NCBI GenBank assembly: GCA_964372035.1 | Contig: CAYJPK010000036.1 | Coordinates: 1-19,843, forward strand | Length of the DNA stretch: 19,843 bases | From: CAYJPK01 sp964372035 | GTDB lineage: Bacteria; Desulfobacterota; Desulfovibrionia; Desulfovibrionales; Desulfovibrionaceae | Direction: 5' to 3' | Shown: piece after piece, positions 6,790 to 15,400 of the stretch | Numbering within the stretch: the stretch's first letter is position 1 | Layout of the letters: the number at the start of each line of letters is the position of its first letter | Notes under the pieces: model-generated | The model's database searches: none | What the model was told of the DNA's origin: nothing | The model's input: only the letters and a program-made list of their open reading frames with translations | Translations under genes and position numbers: made by a program

Positions 6790-7971
6790 ATGCGAATAAA
6801 TTTATTACAGCGTCATATATTTAAAGAAGTAGCCATGTTGTTTGGCTTAGTTTGCGCAATTTTGCTTATGCTAATTGTGCTTAGTCGCATTGTGCAAATG
6901 AGAGAGCTTTTCTTTGGCTTAGAATTATCTATTTTTGATACTATTGAGCTCTTTGTTTATATGTCACCAATATTTTTAATTCTTGTAATTCCTATTGCTT
7001 GTATGTTTAGTGTTTTTTTATCACTACTTAGAATGAGTACTGATAGAGAATTTATTGCACTTAAGGCTGGTGGAGTTGGGTTTTATCAAATGTTACCTGC
7101 TCCCATTGTTTTTAGTTTTATTTGCATGGGTTTAACGCTTTTTGTTTCTCTATATTTGCTTTCATGGGGAACAGATAATTTTAGGTCAACAGTGCTTGAA
7201 ATTGCTAATACTAGGGCTAAAATTGTATTAAACCCAGGTGTTTTTAATAGAGATTTTCCAAACCTCGTGCTATACGCAAAACAAGTTGACCCAGTTAGTG
7301 GGCAGTTACGCGAGGTTATGGTTGATGATAAATCTCGGGAAAATGCAAGTGTAATTATTTTAGCTCCTTACGGTGATATTGTAACAGATGTTACTCGTGG
7401 TGAAATTGTTTTTAATCTAAAAAATGGTAAAATTTACACTGCGAGTGAGGGCTCAAATTCAACCCTTGGTTTTGAAGAATACGTCGTTCGCCTTGATTTA
7501 GACAAGCTACTTGGTGGCTTTGACCTCGGAAGTATTCGCCCAAGTGAAATGTCATGGCAAGCCTTGCTTGATATTGATACTGAAAAGTTAATGGCAGAGG
7601 ATAATGCTAATTATGCTCGTAGAATTATAGTTGAAATTCATAAAAGATGGCTATATCCTTTCGCATGTTTAGCATTAACTATTTTTGCGCTACCGCTAGC
7701 TGCAATGTTTGAGGGTTTGCACCGTCAATATGGCATGGCACTTGCGCTTGTATTATTCTTTGTTTATTATGCAATGTTGTCTTTTGGATTTAGTATTGCT
7801 GAATCTGGAGCGGTGCCAATTACGGCTGCTTTATGGTTACCTAACTTACTCTTTTTTGGTGGTGGTATTTATGGTATTCGTTTAGCTCAAAAAGAGCGCA
7901 CTCCGCAAATAATTTCGATATTTAGACATAGAAAGTTTTTGAAAGGCAAAAATAAACTTAGTGAGTCATAA
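6790..7971 (+). CDS. lptF: LPS export ABC transporter permease, LptF/LptG family
   Basis: Inner-membrane half-permease of the LptB2FG machine that extracts lipopolysaccharide and passes it to LptC/LptA. The YjgP/YjgQ layout is visible: three N-terminal membrane segments (about 13-33, 57-80, 102-124), a periplasmic beta-jellyroll region (about 130-270), then three more (about 289-307, 314-336, 344-363). The coupling-type segment after TM2 (LLRMSTDREFIALKAGG) and the EIHKRW-LYPFACLALTIFALPL segment suit LptF better than LptG, but that distinction is inference. It starts 1 nt after the preceding stop without a well-placed ribosome binding site, so translation is probably coupled. No LptG partner is encoded next to it in this window. 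Confidence 0.9.
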   Translation: MRINLLQRHIFKEVAMLFGLVCAILLMLIVLSRIVQMRELFFGLELSIFDTIELFVYMSPIFLILVIPIACMFSVFLSLLRMSTDREFIALKAGGVGFYQMLPAPIVFSFICMGLTLFVSLYLLSWGTDNFRSTVLEIANTRAKIVLNPGVFNRDFPNLVLYAKQVDPVSGQLREVMVDDKSRENASVIILAPYGDIVTDVTRGEIVFNLKNGKIYTASEGSNSTLGFEEYVVRLDLDKLLGGFDLGSIRPSEMSWQALLDIDTEKLMAEDNANYARRIIVEIHKRWLYPFACLALTIFALPLAAMFEGLHRQYGMALALVLFFVYYAMLSFGFSIAESGAVPITAALWLPNLLFFGGGIYGIRLAQKERTPQIISIFRHRKFLKGKNKLSES

Positions 7972-8011
7972 TTTAATTACTAATATTTTAACAAAATAAA
8001 ATTTATTTAAA

Positions 8012-8590
8012 ATGGAACTTAATTCTTATATAGAAGCTGATTCTAGCCTTTGCATTGGCTGTAAATTATGTGAAGTTGCTTGTGCGCTAGAGCATATGCC
8101 TGATGGTGGTGGTACGACGGCTGGCAACCTCAAGCATCAGTTGCGCCCTCGTTTATGGCTTGTGAAATATGCTAATTTAGCAAAGCCAATTCACTGCCAT
8201 CATTGCGAAGATGCACCTTGTGCTAATGTTTGTCCAACGCAGGCGATTGAACATCGTGATAATGCTGTACTTGTTAATACTGAAAAGTGCGTTGGTTGTA
8301 AGCAATGTATTTTAGAATGTCCTTTTGGTGCTATTAGCCTTACTAATGAGTATACGCCATCTCGTTTAATTACTGACGAGGAAGAGCGAAGCTATACTCA
8401 ACAGCGTATAGTAGCGGCAAAATGTGATTTATGTAAAGAATCTGGTGGTATTCCTGCTTGCGTTGAGGTTTGCCCAAAGAAAGCTTTGCGCTTGGTAAAT
8501 CCTGAAGAAATACTTCATGATAACGCAATGAATGCAGCTTCTCGCATTATTGCATCATTAAAGGCTAAAAAAGGACATGATAATGAGTAA
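8012..8590 (+). CDS. HycB/HydN-type four-cluster [4Fe-4S] electron-transfer protein
   Basis: A 192-residue polyferredoxin that should pass electrons between the adjacent hydrogenase and a partner such as formate dehydrogenase. Sixteen cysteines form four groups: C14/17/20/24, C62/65/70/74, C93/96/99/103 and C138/141/150/154. This is the arrangement seen in HycB, HydN and CooF proteins. It has no signal peptide or membrane segment, so it is likely cytoplasmic. The ATG at 8012 lacks a clear Shine-Dalgarno, and the 40-bp gap after the permease is AT-rich. Its 3' end overlaps the start region of the hydrogenase, which argues for a stoichiometric pair. Which dehydrogenase it serves cannot be told from this window. 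Confidence 0.93.
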   Translation: MELNSYIEADSSLCIGCKLCEVACALEHMPDGGGTTAGNLKHQLRPRLWLVKYANLAKPIHCHHCEDAPCANVCPTQAIEHRDNAVLVNTEKCVGCKQCILECPFGAISLTNEYTPSRLITDEEERSYTQQRIVAAKCDLCKESGGIPACVEVCPKKALRLVNPEEILHDNAMNAASRIIASLKAKKGHDNE

Positions 8591-9938
8591 TGTTCGTCAT
8601 ATTGTATCAATTGACCCTGGCTTATGCACTGGCTGTCAACGTTGTCATGAAACCTGCCCAAATGATGCTATTGAAGGAGTGCAAGGTGAGGTACAAGTCA
8701 TTAATCACGATAAGTGTTTGTATTGTGGGCAATGTATTCAAACCTGTGTTTCTTATGCTTTAGTTGTGGACTGGACACGTGCAGAGCGTGATGAGATGCG
8801 TGTTGTGCGTGGTGTTCCTGCTTCAACTAATGAGCCTCTTTTTGCAGCTTGGAGTAGAAATGATGAGTTGTTTTTGCTTAAACGCTTAGAATCTGAGAAT
8901 TTATATAAAATCGTGCAAACAGCACCATCAATTCAATTTTCACTTGGCGAGGAATTTGGTTTGCCACATGGTACGCCTGTTGCTGGTAAAATGGTAGCAG
9001 CACTTAGAAGAATTGGCTTTGATAAGGTTTATAACACCTCTTTTGCAGCGGATTTGACTATTATGGAAGAGGCAACGGAATTTGTTGAAAGATTAAAAAA
9101 TAAAGATAGGCTTCCGATGTTTACCTCTTGTTGTTCTGCTTGGGCTCGCTATCTTGAAATTACATATCCTGAGCTTTGCAAACATTTATCTAGCTGTAAA
9201 TCACCAATTCAAATGCTTGGTTCACTTAATAAAACCTTTATTGCACAAGAAGAAAATGTTGACCCAAATAAAGTTTATAGTGTGTCAATTGCACCTTGTA
9301 CTTGTAAAAAGCATGAGGCAGCCAGAGATGAAAATAGAATTAATGGTCTACCAAATGTTGATACAGTAATAACAACTCGTGGGCTTGCTCGTGTTATTAA
9401 AGATAAGGGCATAGACTTTTTGAATTTACCAGATGAAGAATTTGATAATGTGCTAGGTAATGCTAGTGGAGCAGGTAATATTTTTGCTACAAATGGTGGA
9501 GTTTTAGAGGCTTTACTTAGAACTGCTTCTTATTTTATTGATGGCAAAGAAACGCTTGAAATAGAACAAGTTAGAGGCGGAGCAGGTGTTCGATATGCTA
9601 AATTTGTTTTAGGCGGAATTGAGCGCAAAGTTGCAATTGTAGCAGGTCTTAAAAATATAGCACCGTTACTTGAAAAGGTTATGACTGGTGAAGCTGACTT
9701 TGATATTATGGAGGTTATGTGTTGCCCTTCTGGTTGTATAAGCGGTGGCGGACAGCCAAAGGTACTGCTTCCAAAACAAGCAATACTTGCACTTAAAATG
9801 CGCAGAGAAAGTGTATATACCCTTGATAAGTCATTACCGCAAAGGCGTTCATACCAAAATCCTGCCATTATTGAACTTTATGAGAAGTTTTTGGGAAAAC
9901 CTGGTAGTAAAATTGCACATGAAATTTTACACCATTAA
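8583..9938 (+). CDS. hydA: [FeFe] hydrogenase catalytic subunit, two-ferredoxin-cluster type
   Basis: Reversible H2 production or oxidation at an H-cluster. The N-terminal domain has two [4Fe-4S] motifs (C15/18/21/25 and C45/48/51/55). The H-cluster loops are TSCCSAW (181-187), APCTCKKHE (237-245) and EVMCCPSGC (377-385). All four expected ligands (C184, C239, C381, C385) and the proton-relay cysteine C183 are present, and so is the LTIMEEATEF glutamate segment. Departures from consensus are Pro to Ser in loop 1, Met to Ala before Pro-Cys in loop 2, and extra cysteines C241 and C380. I chose ATG 8583 over 8577 because AAGGA ends 7 nt before 8583 but only 1 nt before 8577. Size (451 residues), lack of a signal peptide and the polyferredoxin neighbour resemble the HydA2-HycB3 pair of hydrogen-dependent CO2 reductase. 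Maturases HydEFG are not in the window. Confidence 0.95.
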   Translation: MSNVRHIVSIDPGLCTGCQRCHETCPNDAIEGVQGEVQVINHDKCLYCGQCIQTCVSYALVVDWTRAERDEMRVVRGVPASTNEPLFAAWSRNDELFLLKRLESENLYKIVQTAPSIQFSLGEEFGLPHGTPVAGKMVAALRRIGFDKVYNTSFAADLTIMEEATEFVERLKNKDRLPMFTSCCSAWARYLEITYPELCKHLSSCKSPIQMLGSLNKTFIAQEENVDPNKVYSVSIAPCTCKKHEAARDENRINGLPNVDTVITTRGLARVIKDKGIDFLNLPDEEFDNVLGNASGAGNIFATNGGVLEALLRTASYFIDGKETLEIEQVRGGAGVRYAKFVLGGIERKVAIVAGLKNIAPLLEKVMTGEADFDIMEVMCCPSGCISGGGQPKVLLPKQAILALKMRRESVYTLDKSLPQRRSYQNPAIIELYEKFLGKPGSKIAHEILHH

Positions 9939-10091
9939 ACAGACTAAGTGAGTGAATTATAATAACTTTTGGAGTCGTTATCTTTTAGGGTGCTTTAAAG
10001 ACAGTTTAATTGTTTTTTTATTCCGATAAGATAGATATAGTTTTAGCTTGCAGTAAAATGCAAATATAAAGCTATTGCCATTAGTTTTAAC

Positions 10092-10889
10092 ATGCATTAT
10101 AATAAAATTATGAAAGATATACAAAATAATCCGTCAGAACTTGCAGTTGCAATTGATAGAGTTGGCGTGCGTGGTGTTAGTTTGCCTATTGTAGTTAGAG
10201 ATAAGGTTAAAAAACAACAGCATACAGTTGCAGAAGTTGACTTAGCAGTTGATCTGCCTGCACAGTTTAAAGGCACACATATGAGCCGCTTTGTTGAGGC
10301 ACTTGAAGATTTAAATGGTGATTTAGATTATCCAATTTTAAAGAATTTACTTGAAGATATTAAAAAAAGATTAGATGCCCATAAGGCATATGTATCTTTT
10401 AAGTTTCCATATTATATTAAAAAATATGCTCCAGTTACAAAAAGTCCTGGTGTTGTGCGTTATGATTGTATTTTAACAGGTGAAATTGATGATAGCAATC
10501 CTGATTTTTTGCTTGAAGTTAAAGTTCCTGTAATGACAGTTTGTCCTTGTTCACTTGCAATTAGCGAACAAGGAGCACATAGCCAAAGGTCAATAGTGCA
10601 TATTTCTGTAAAAATGCGTAGCTTTAGCTGGATTGAAGACTTTATTCAAATTGCTGAAAGCTCTGCTTCGTCACCAGTATATACTTCACTCAAGCGTGAA
10701 GATGAAAAATATGTGACAGAGTATGCTTTTGATAATCCTTGTTTTGTTGAAGATGTTGTGCGAGGAGTAGCTGATAAACTATATAAACATGAAGGATTAG
10801 AATGGTTTAAAGTAGAAGTTGAAAGCTTTGAATCAATCCATGGGCATAATGCTTTTGCTTGTATTGAGTGGCCAAGCAAAAACGCATAA
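10092..10889 (+). CDS. folE2: GTP cyclohydrolase IB (FolE2/MptA family)
   Basis: Converts GTP to dihydroneopterin triphosphate, the entry step to folate and to queuosine-type deazapurines. It belongs to the COG1469 family, not the FolE fold family member usual in E. coli, and uses various divalent metals. Visible landmarks are GVRGVSLPI near the N terminus, GTHMSRF (61-67), the VMTVCPCSLAISEQGAHSQRS segment with the metal/active-site Cys at 151, and the C-terminal SIHGHNAFA. Length (265) is normal. Neither ATG 10092 nor ATG 10110 (MKDIQN) has a good ribosome binding site; 10110 is a reasonable alternative start. The 153-bp gap upstream has no clear terminator or strong promoter, only an AT-rich stretch and a short TTGCA/TGCAA hairpin (10048-10063). 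Confidence 0.94.
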   Translation: MHYNKIMKDIQNNPSELAVAIDRVGVRGVSLPIVVRDKVKKQQHTVAEVDLAVDLPAQFKGTHMSRFVEALEDLNGDLDYPILKNLLEDIKKRLDAHKAYVSFKFPYYIKKYAPVTKSPGVVRYDCILTGEIDDSNPDFLLEVKVPVMTVCPCSLAISEQGAHSQRSIVHISVKMRSFSWIEDFIQIAESSASSPVYTSLKREDEKYVTEYAFDNPCFVEDVVRGVADKLYKHEGLEWFKVEVESFESIHGHNAFACIEWPSKNA

Positions 10890-10892
10890 AGT

Positions 10893-10908
10893 TGGCAATT
10901 AATTTGCC
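10893..10908 (+). promoter_or_regulatory. Sigma-54-like -24/-12 element before the rod-like gene
   Basis: TGGCAATTAATTTGCC has GG and GC dinucleotides at the canonical 10-nt separation and keeps TGGCA and TTGC. It is also an inverted repeat (GGCAA/TTGCC). The expected start would be near 10919, at the ATG of the next gene, so its ribosome binding site would lie outside the transcript. That weakens the promoter reading. Confidence 0.35.
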
Positions 10909-10918
10909 CGAGGTTTTT

Positions 10919-11266
10919 ATGAGTATGATTAATTTATCTGCAATGTTGGCTTATGAGAGTTCGCTTGCAACAACAGCACATAATATAGCAAATGTTAGCA
11001 CGCCTGAATATCGAAGTGTGCGATATACATTTCAAGAAAGCCCAACAACACAGGGTGTTGAATATATTCAAGTGCCAATGCCAGAACAAGTTTCTTCAAT
11101 TATTAATACTTACGATCAAACTCGAACTGTTGATTTTGTTAGTGGTGTAGATATTGCTAGAGAAACAGCAAACTTAATGATAATTGAAACGGGCTTTACC
11201 GCAAACTCTCTTGCAACTCACGTAGTTGAAGAAGTTAGAGGTGACGTAATAAACATGATTACTTAA
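10919..11266 (+). CDS. Minimal flagellar basal-body rod-like protein
   Basis: A 115-residue protein with both ends of the flagellar rod/hook family. The N terminus (MLAYESSLATTAHNIANVST-PEYRS) matches the rod signature, and the C terminus (DIARETANLMIIETGFTANS followed by a helix) matches the FlgC/FlgG C-terminal helix. The middle is only about 45 residues and lacks a recognisable hook or D1 domain. FlgB and FlgC are usually about 130-150 residues. The start at 10919 is set by GAGG at 10910-10913 with 5-nt spacing; upstream in-frame starts run back into folE2. No other flagellar structural gene is adjacent. It could be a FlgB/FlgC variant, a rod accessory, or a repurposed relative. Function is not proven. 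Confidence 0.8.
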   Translation: MSMINLSAMLAYESSLATTAHNIANVSTPEYRSVRYTFQESPTTQGVEYIQVPMPEQVSSIINTYDQTRTVDFVSGVDIARETANLMIIETGFTANSLATHVVEEVRGDVINMIT

Positions 11267-11373
11267 ATCGTATCTGAATTTCTATAAAAAATGCTTTTAA
11301 TTTTAAGTTTTAAATAAAAACTAAGTTTTTTTAAAAAAATGTAAAATAAATTATAAAATTTATCGTCAGACTA

Positions 11374-11402
11374 TTGACACAAAGCGCAAGGTGAATAACA
11401 AT
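11374..11402 (+). promoter_or_regulatory. Candidate sigma-70 promoter of the sigma-54 activator gene
   Basis: A perfect -35 TTGACA (11374-11379) is followed by a 17-bp spacer and a weak -10, AACAAT (11397-11402, four of six). It lies in the 177-bp gap after the rod-like gene, which also has a weak AT-only stem plus T run (about 11306-11330) that could end upstream transcription. Confidence 0.5.
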
Positions 11403-11438
11403 AAGTTTGCGAAATAATAAATAGCAAACACCTTGAGG
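11387..11438 (+). promoter_or_regulatory. Two-part inverted repeat over the ribosome binding site
   Basis: CAAGGTG (11387-11393) is inverted at CACCTTG (11429-11435), and GTTTGC (11405-11410) is inverted at GCAAAC (11424-11429). The right arm abuts GAGG (11435-11438), the ribosome binding site of the gene at 11444. It may be an operator spanning the promoter or a leader structure limiting translation. If transcription starts near 11409, only part of it would be in the RNA. Confidence 0.4.
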
Positions 11439-11443
11439 AATTT

Positions 11444-12466
11444 ATGGACTCAGATAAATATCGTATAATCGGTGAAAATACTACTTTGAGCGATGTATTT
11501 AAAATACTTAAAAAAGTCGCTCCAACGGATAGTACTGTGCTTGTTACTGGTGAATCAGGAACAGGCAAAGAACTACTTGTGCGTGCTTTGCATAACCAAA
11601 GCTTGAGAGTAGATAAGCCGTTTGTACCAATAAACTGTGGCGCAATTCCTAAAGAACTCTTAGAATCTGAACTTTTTGGGCATGAAAAAGGCGCATTTAC
11701 TCATGCAATTAGAATGCGCCCAGGTCGTTTTGAACTTGCTGAAGGTGGCACTATTTTTCTTGATGAAATAGGTGAAATGGAGCTAAGCTTGCAAGTTAAA
11801 ATTTTGCGTGCTTTGCAAGAAAAAGAGATTGAGCGTGTTGGCGGCGGTGGTCCTCGCAAGGTTGATGTTAGGATAGTTGCTGCTACTAATCGCAATTTAG
11901 AAGATGAAGTTGCAGCTGGACGCTTTAGAGAAGATTTATTTTATCGTTTAAATGTTATACCTCTTCATTTACCGCCACTTCGTGAGCGAGGTGAAGATAT
12001 TTTGAACTTGGTAGCGCATTTTCTAAATAAGTTTTGTACTAAAAAAGGTCGTGATTTACTTAAGCTTTCAGATGATGTTCGTAAGGTATTTTTAGCCTAT
12101 ACTTGGCCTGGAAATATTCGTGAACTAGAGAATTTTATTGAGCGTTTATCTATTTTAACTGATGGCAATCGTGTTGAATTATCTGATGTACCTAATAAGA
12201 TTTTAGATGCAGTTGGGCTTTTAAGTGAAATTGAACTACCAGAAAAAGCCATTAATGTTCAAAAGGTATTTGCAATGCCTAAGCTTGCGGATATGCAAGA
12301 ACGTGGACTTAGTTTAAAAGAATTTTTGGAAGCAATGGAAGATGGTCTTATCGAAGAAGCATTGCAGAAATCTGATGGCGTTAAAAATCATGCAGCAGAG
12401 CTTTTGGGGATTAAGAGAACAACTTTAATTGAAAAAATCAAAAAAAGACGGTTTGAGTTAGCGTGA
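11444..12466 (+). CDS. Sigma-54-dependent transcriptional activator lacking a sensor domain
   Basis: AAA+ activator that remodels sigma-54 RNA polymerase at -24/-12 promoters. It has Walker A GESGTGKE (36-43), the sigma-54-contact loop GAFTHA (83-88), Walker B GGTIFLDEIG (101-110), the arginine-finger region REDLFYRLNV (162-171), sensor 2 WPGNIRELEN (221-230) and a Fis-type helix-turn-helix (about 303-337). The AAA+ domain starts within the first 10 residues, so there is no receiver, GAF or PAS domain, as in PspF. The loop has His where GAFTGA has its second Gly, an uncommon variant. The stop overlaps the GTG of the next gene (GTGA), so the two are one transcription unit. Position after a rod-like gene hints at motility or envelope control, unproven. 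Confidence 0.94.
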   Translation: MDSDKYRIIGENTTLSDVFKILKKVAPTDSTVLVTGESGTGKELLVRALHNQSLRVDKPFVPINCGAIPKELLESELFGHEKGAFTHAIRMRPGRFELAEGGTIFLDEIGEMELSLQVKILRALQEKEIERVGGGGPRKVDVRIVAATNRNLEDEVAAGRFREDLFYRLNVIPLHLPPLRERGEDILNLVAHFLNKFCTKKGRDLLKLSDDVRKVFLAYTWPGNIRELENFIERLSILTDGNRVELSDVPNKILDAVGLLSEIELPEKAINVQKVFAMPKLADMQERGLSLKEFLEAMEDGLIEEALQKSDGVKNHAAELLGIKRTTLIEKIKKRRFELA

Positions 12467-15400
12467 AAATATTAAAAATATTTTTCTTATGTGCTGTTTT
12501 GCTTAGTGCAAACTCACAAGCCAAGGCAGCTTCATGGCAATGGTCTAGCCAAAATGGTGTAGACCGTGTTGTTGTGCGCCTTGATGAAAATGAACTTGAA
12601 AAGTCAATTTCACGTACTTCACAACGCAATATTAGCATAGAGCTAGATGGCAAGCTTGAAACTTTAACAAGAACTGGTAGCACACCAAGTGCCGACAGTT
12701 TACTTCAAACTTTAACAGCTAGTAATAATGATATTGTTGTTGTACTTAAAGACCCTGCCTTTGGTTATATTTCAAGAAGAGATGGTAACACAATTACGAT
12801 TGAAGTCTTCAAAGACTCCTTTGGTGCACGTTGGAAACCATCAGATAGCAATATTCCAACACCAACAGTTGATATCTTACCTGTAGAATTAGCAAATCCT
12901 GAAAATATTCAAGATGATGAAAATCCTGATAATGCTACTGTTCCTAGCGAAAATACTGCTAACTCTCAGGATTCACTTGCACTTATTAATGCGCAAAATG
13001 AGCAAAATACTGTTTCTGCAGAAGGCGAACTTGCCAATGCTCCTTATGATAATGAGCAAGCAAATCTTGATATTGCCAAGCAGGGTGAACTTGCACCAAG
13101 TCAAACAGAAGCTGAGTCTCAAAGTAAAGAGCCAAATAACGTAAATCTAGCTGATAATGCAAATGCTTTAAGTCAAAATCAACAAGCTGCTACTAATAAT
13201 CTAGATAATAGTCAAATTGAGTCGCAAGCAGAAAGCGAAGAAAAAATGGATAGGACACAGTCGCAAACAATTACTGCACCGCGCACTAGTTCTGCTGACT
13301 TGCCACCAACTGATTTTACTAATGCAGGTAGAGCACCAGGACCATCTAATACTGTCAGTGGTGAAAATGGTACAGCCGTTCCAAGCTTAGAGTCACAGAC
13401 TCATACTGATATTTCAGCAGGACAAGCAAATCCAAATGATGTCAGTCAAGGTGAAGATAATCAAGTTAGAGGGCAAATTAATAATGTTGGTGCTGGTGAA
13501 GAATTTCCAGTTGTAAATGATGTGGCTGATCCAAATGCTCCAAGTCCTATAGAGCTTGAAAAGATTACACAATCTATAGATGAGTTTAATGATAGATTGC
13601 CTAAAGAGCAAACGCTTCTTAATGCTACGCAAGTACCAAATCTATTAGCGAGTGAAAATAATTCTACAGGTCAAGTAGGAGCAAAAGTACTAGAAAGCGC
13701 ACAGCCAGAAAATGCTCAACTATCTGCTGAACCTGCTAAGGTTCCAACTAAAAAAGAACAAGAAATGCAGGCTATTCAAAATCAAATTGAAGAGCATGAA
13801 AAAACTATGCCTCCAGTTCCTGAGAATAACTCTGTTGATATAGAAAATAATGAGCCTGCTGAGGCACAAGTAGTAACAGAGCCTGCAGATTTAGTAGAAA
13901 AAGAAGCCGGAACTACTATCACAGAGCCGCCAATTAGTTCGCAAGCTTTGCAAGATGAACCAGTAGCGCAAGCAGAACAAACAAATTTATCTGGAGCAGA
14001 ACAGCCTGAATTAATTGAAAAAGATGGTACAAGTCTTAGAGCTAAATTTTTTAAAGGTGGTCCAAGTGATTGGCCAGAGGATAAGGCCTTTTCTTCAAGT
14101 TATGACTTAGAAATTCCTGAAGAAGATCCTGCTGTTGCTGAGCCAATTTCAAGAGAACAAGCTGATATTTATCCCTCTGAAAGTTCAGAGCAGACTGATG
14201 CGCTAGAAGATTCAAGCAGTCCAAGCGAAGCAGATAGTCCAAGCGAACCAGAGCAAGTAACTGGTACAATAGACACTGTGGAAAAAGCTAATGCTGAAGC
14301 TGAAAAAGCAAGGGCAGAAGAAGAAAAAGCTAAAGAGCAGATAATTTATGTTGATGAAGAGGGCAATCCAGTTCCTAAGCCAGCTGATCCTGATGCGCTT
14401 ATGGAAAAAATCCGTCTTGATCTTAAGGACTTACAATATGGTAAAGTTCAATCTGGGCTTGAAAATTTATTAAAATTGCCACTGACTCCAGACCTTAGAG
14501 AAGAAGCTCTCTATATGTTAAGTGAGGTGCTTTTTACTAGGTTTACTAATAGATGGAATGAGGGTTATGAGCAAATAGTTAAAACTACAAATGAGGCAAT
14601 GAATTCGAACCTACGCTCAGAGCGTATACCAGAAGCTTTAGCACGCCTTGGTAGAATTAATTTATTGACTGGTAATTTACAAGAAGCTGCTGGATATTTT
14701 GCCGCACTACGTCGTAAATACCCAACTGATCCTGAAGTTCCGCTTGTTTACTATGAACTTGGGCGAGAGCAAGTTAAAAAACAACAATATGCAGAAGCTG
14801 TGAAAAATTTTCAGGTTGTAATGGAAAAATATCCTGAAAGTGGTGCAGTTCGCTTAGCTGCAAGATATATGGCTGAATCTTTGTACCGTCAAGGGCATTA
14901 TGAACGTGCCATGATTTTGATTGACTTCGTTGATAGAAGATGGCCACGGATTTATATAGATGATCCAAGCTACTTACTTATGGTTGCTGATGCGCAGTAT
15001 AAACGTGGACGCTTAGATGATGCACTAGTAACATACTGGATTTATTATAATTTATTGCCAACTGAACCAACTAATGATCAAGTACTATTAGATATTGGCA
15101 CTATATATTTATTGCAAAATGATAAGCCTGCAAGCCGTAGAATTTTTAATAAATTAATTCGTGAATATCCAAAATCGCCGTTAGCACCTTTAGCTGTTCT
15201 TAGACTTGGTGAAGAGGGTATTTATGACGGTGATTTACCGCTTGATGATTTATTTCACATGTTTGCACGCCCAAATTTGACTACTGTTTCAGAGGTTGGT
15301 TATAATAAAATTATTAAAGATTACCCTGAATCTTTAGAGGCTCAAACTGCTGAATTTAGGCAGGCAGCGTGGCAATTATGGCGTAAAAATAATGCTGCTG

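Noticed and set aside
9530..9868. Antisense ORF within the hydrogenase gene
   Set aside because: It is a shadow of a well-conserved coding region, with no ribosome binding site or family resemblance.
9951..10020. Possible terminator after the hydrogenase
   Set aside because: The ATAAC/GTTAT stem is only 5 bp with a 10-nt loop, and its T run is separated from it.
10868..10918. N-terminal extension of the rod-like gene starting inside folE2
   Set aside because: GAGG at 10910-10913 sets the start at 10919, and the rod signature begins just after it.
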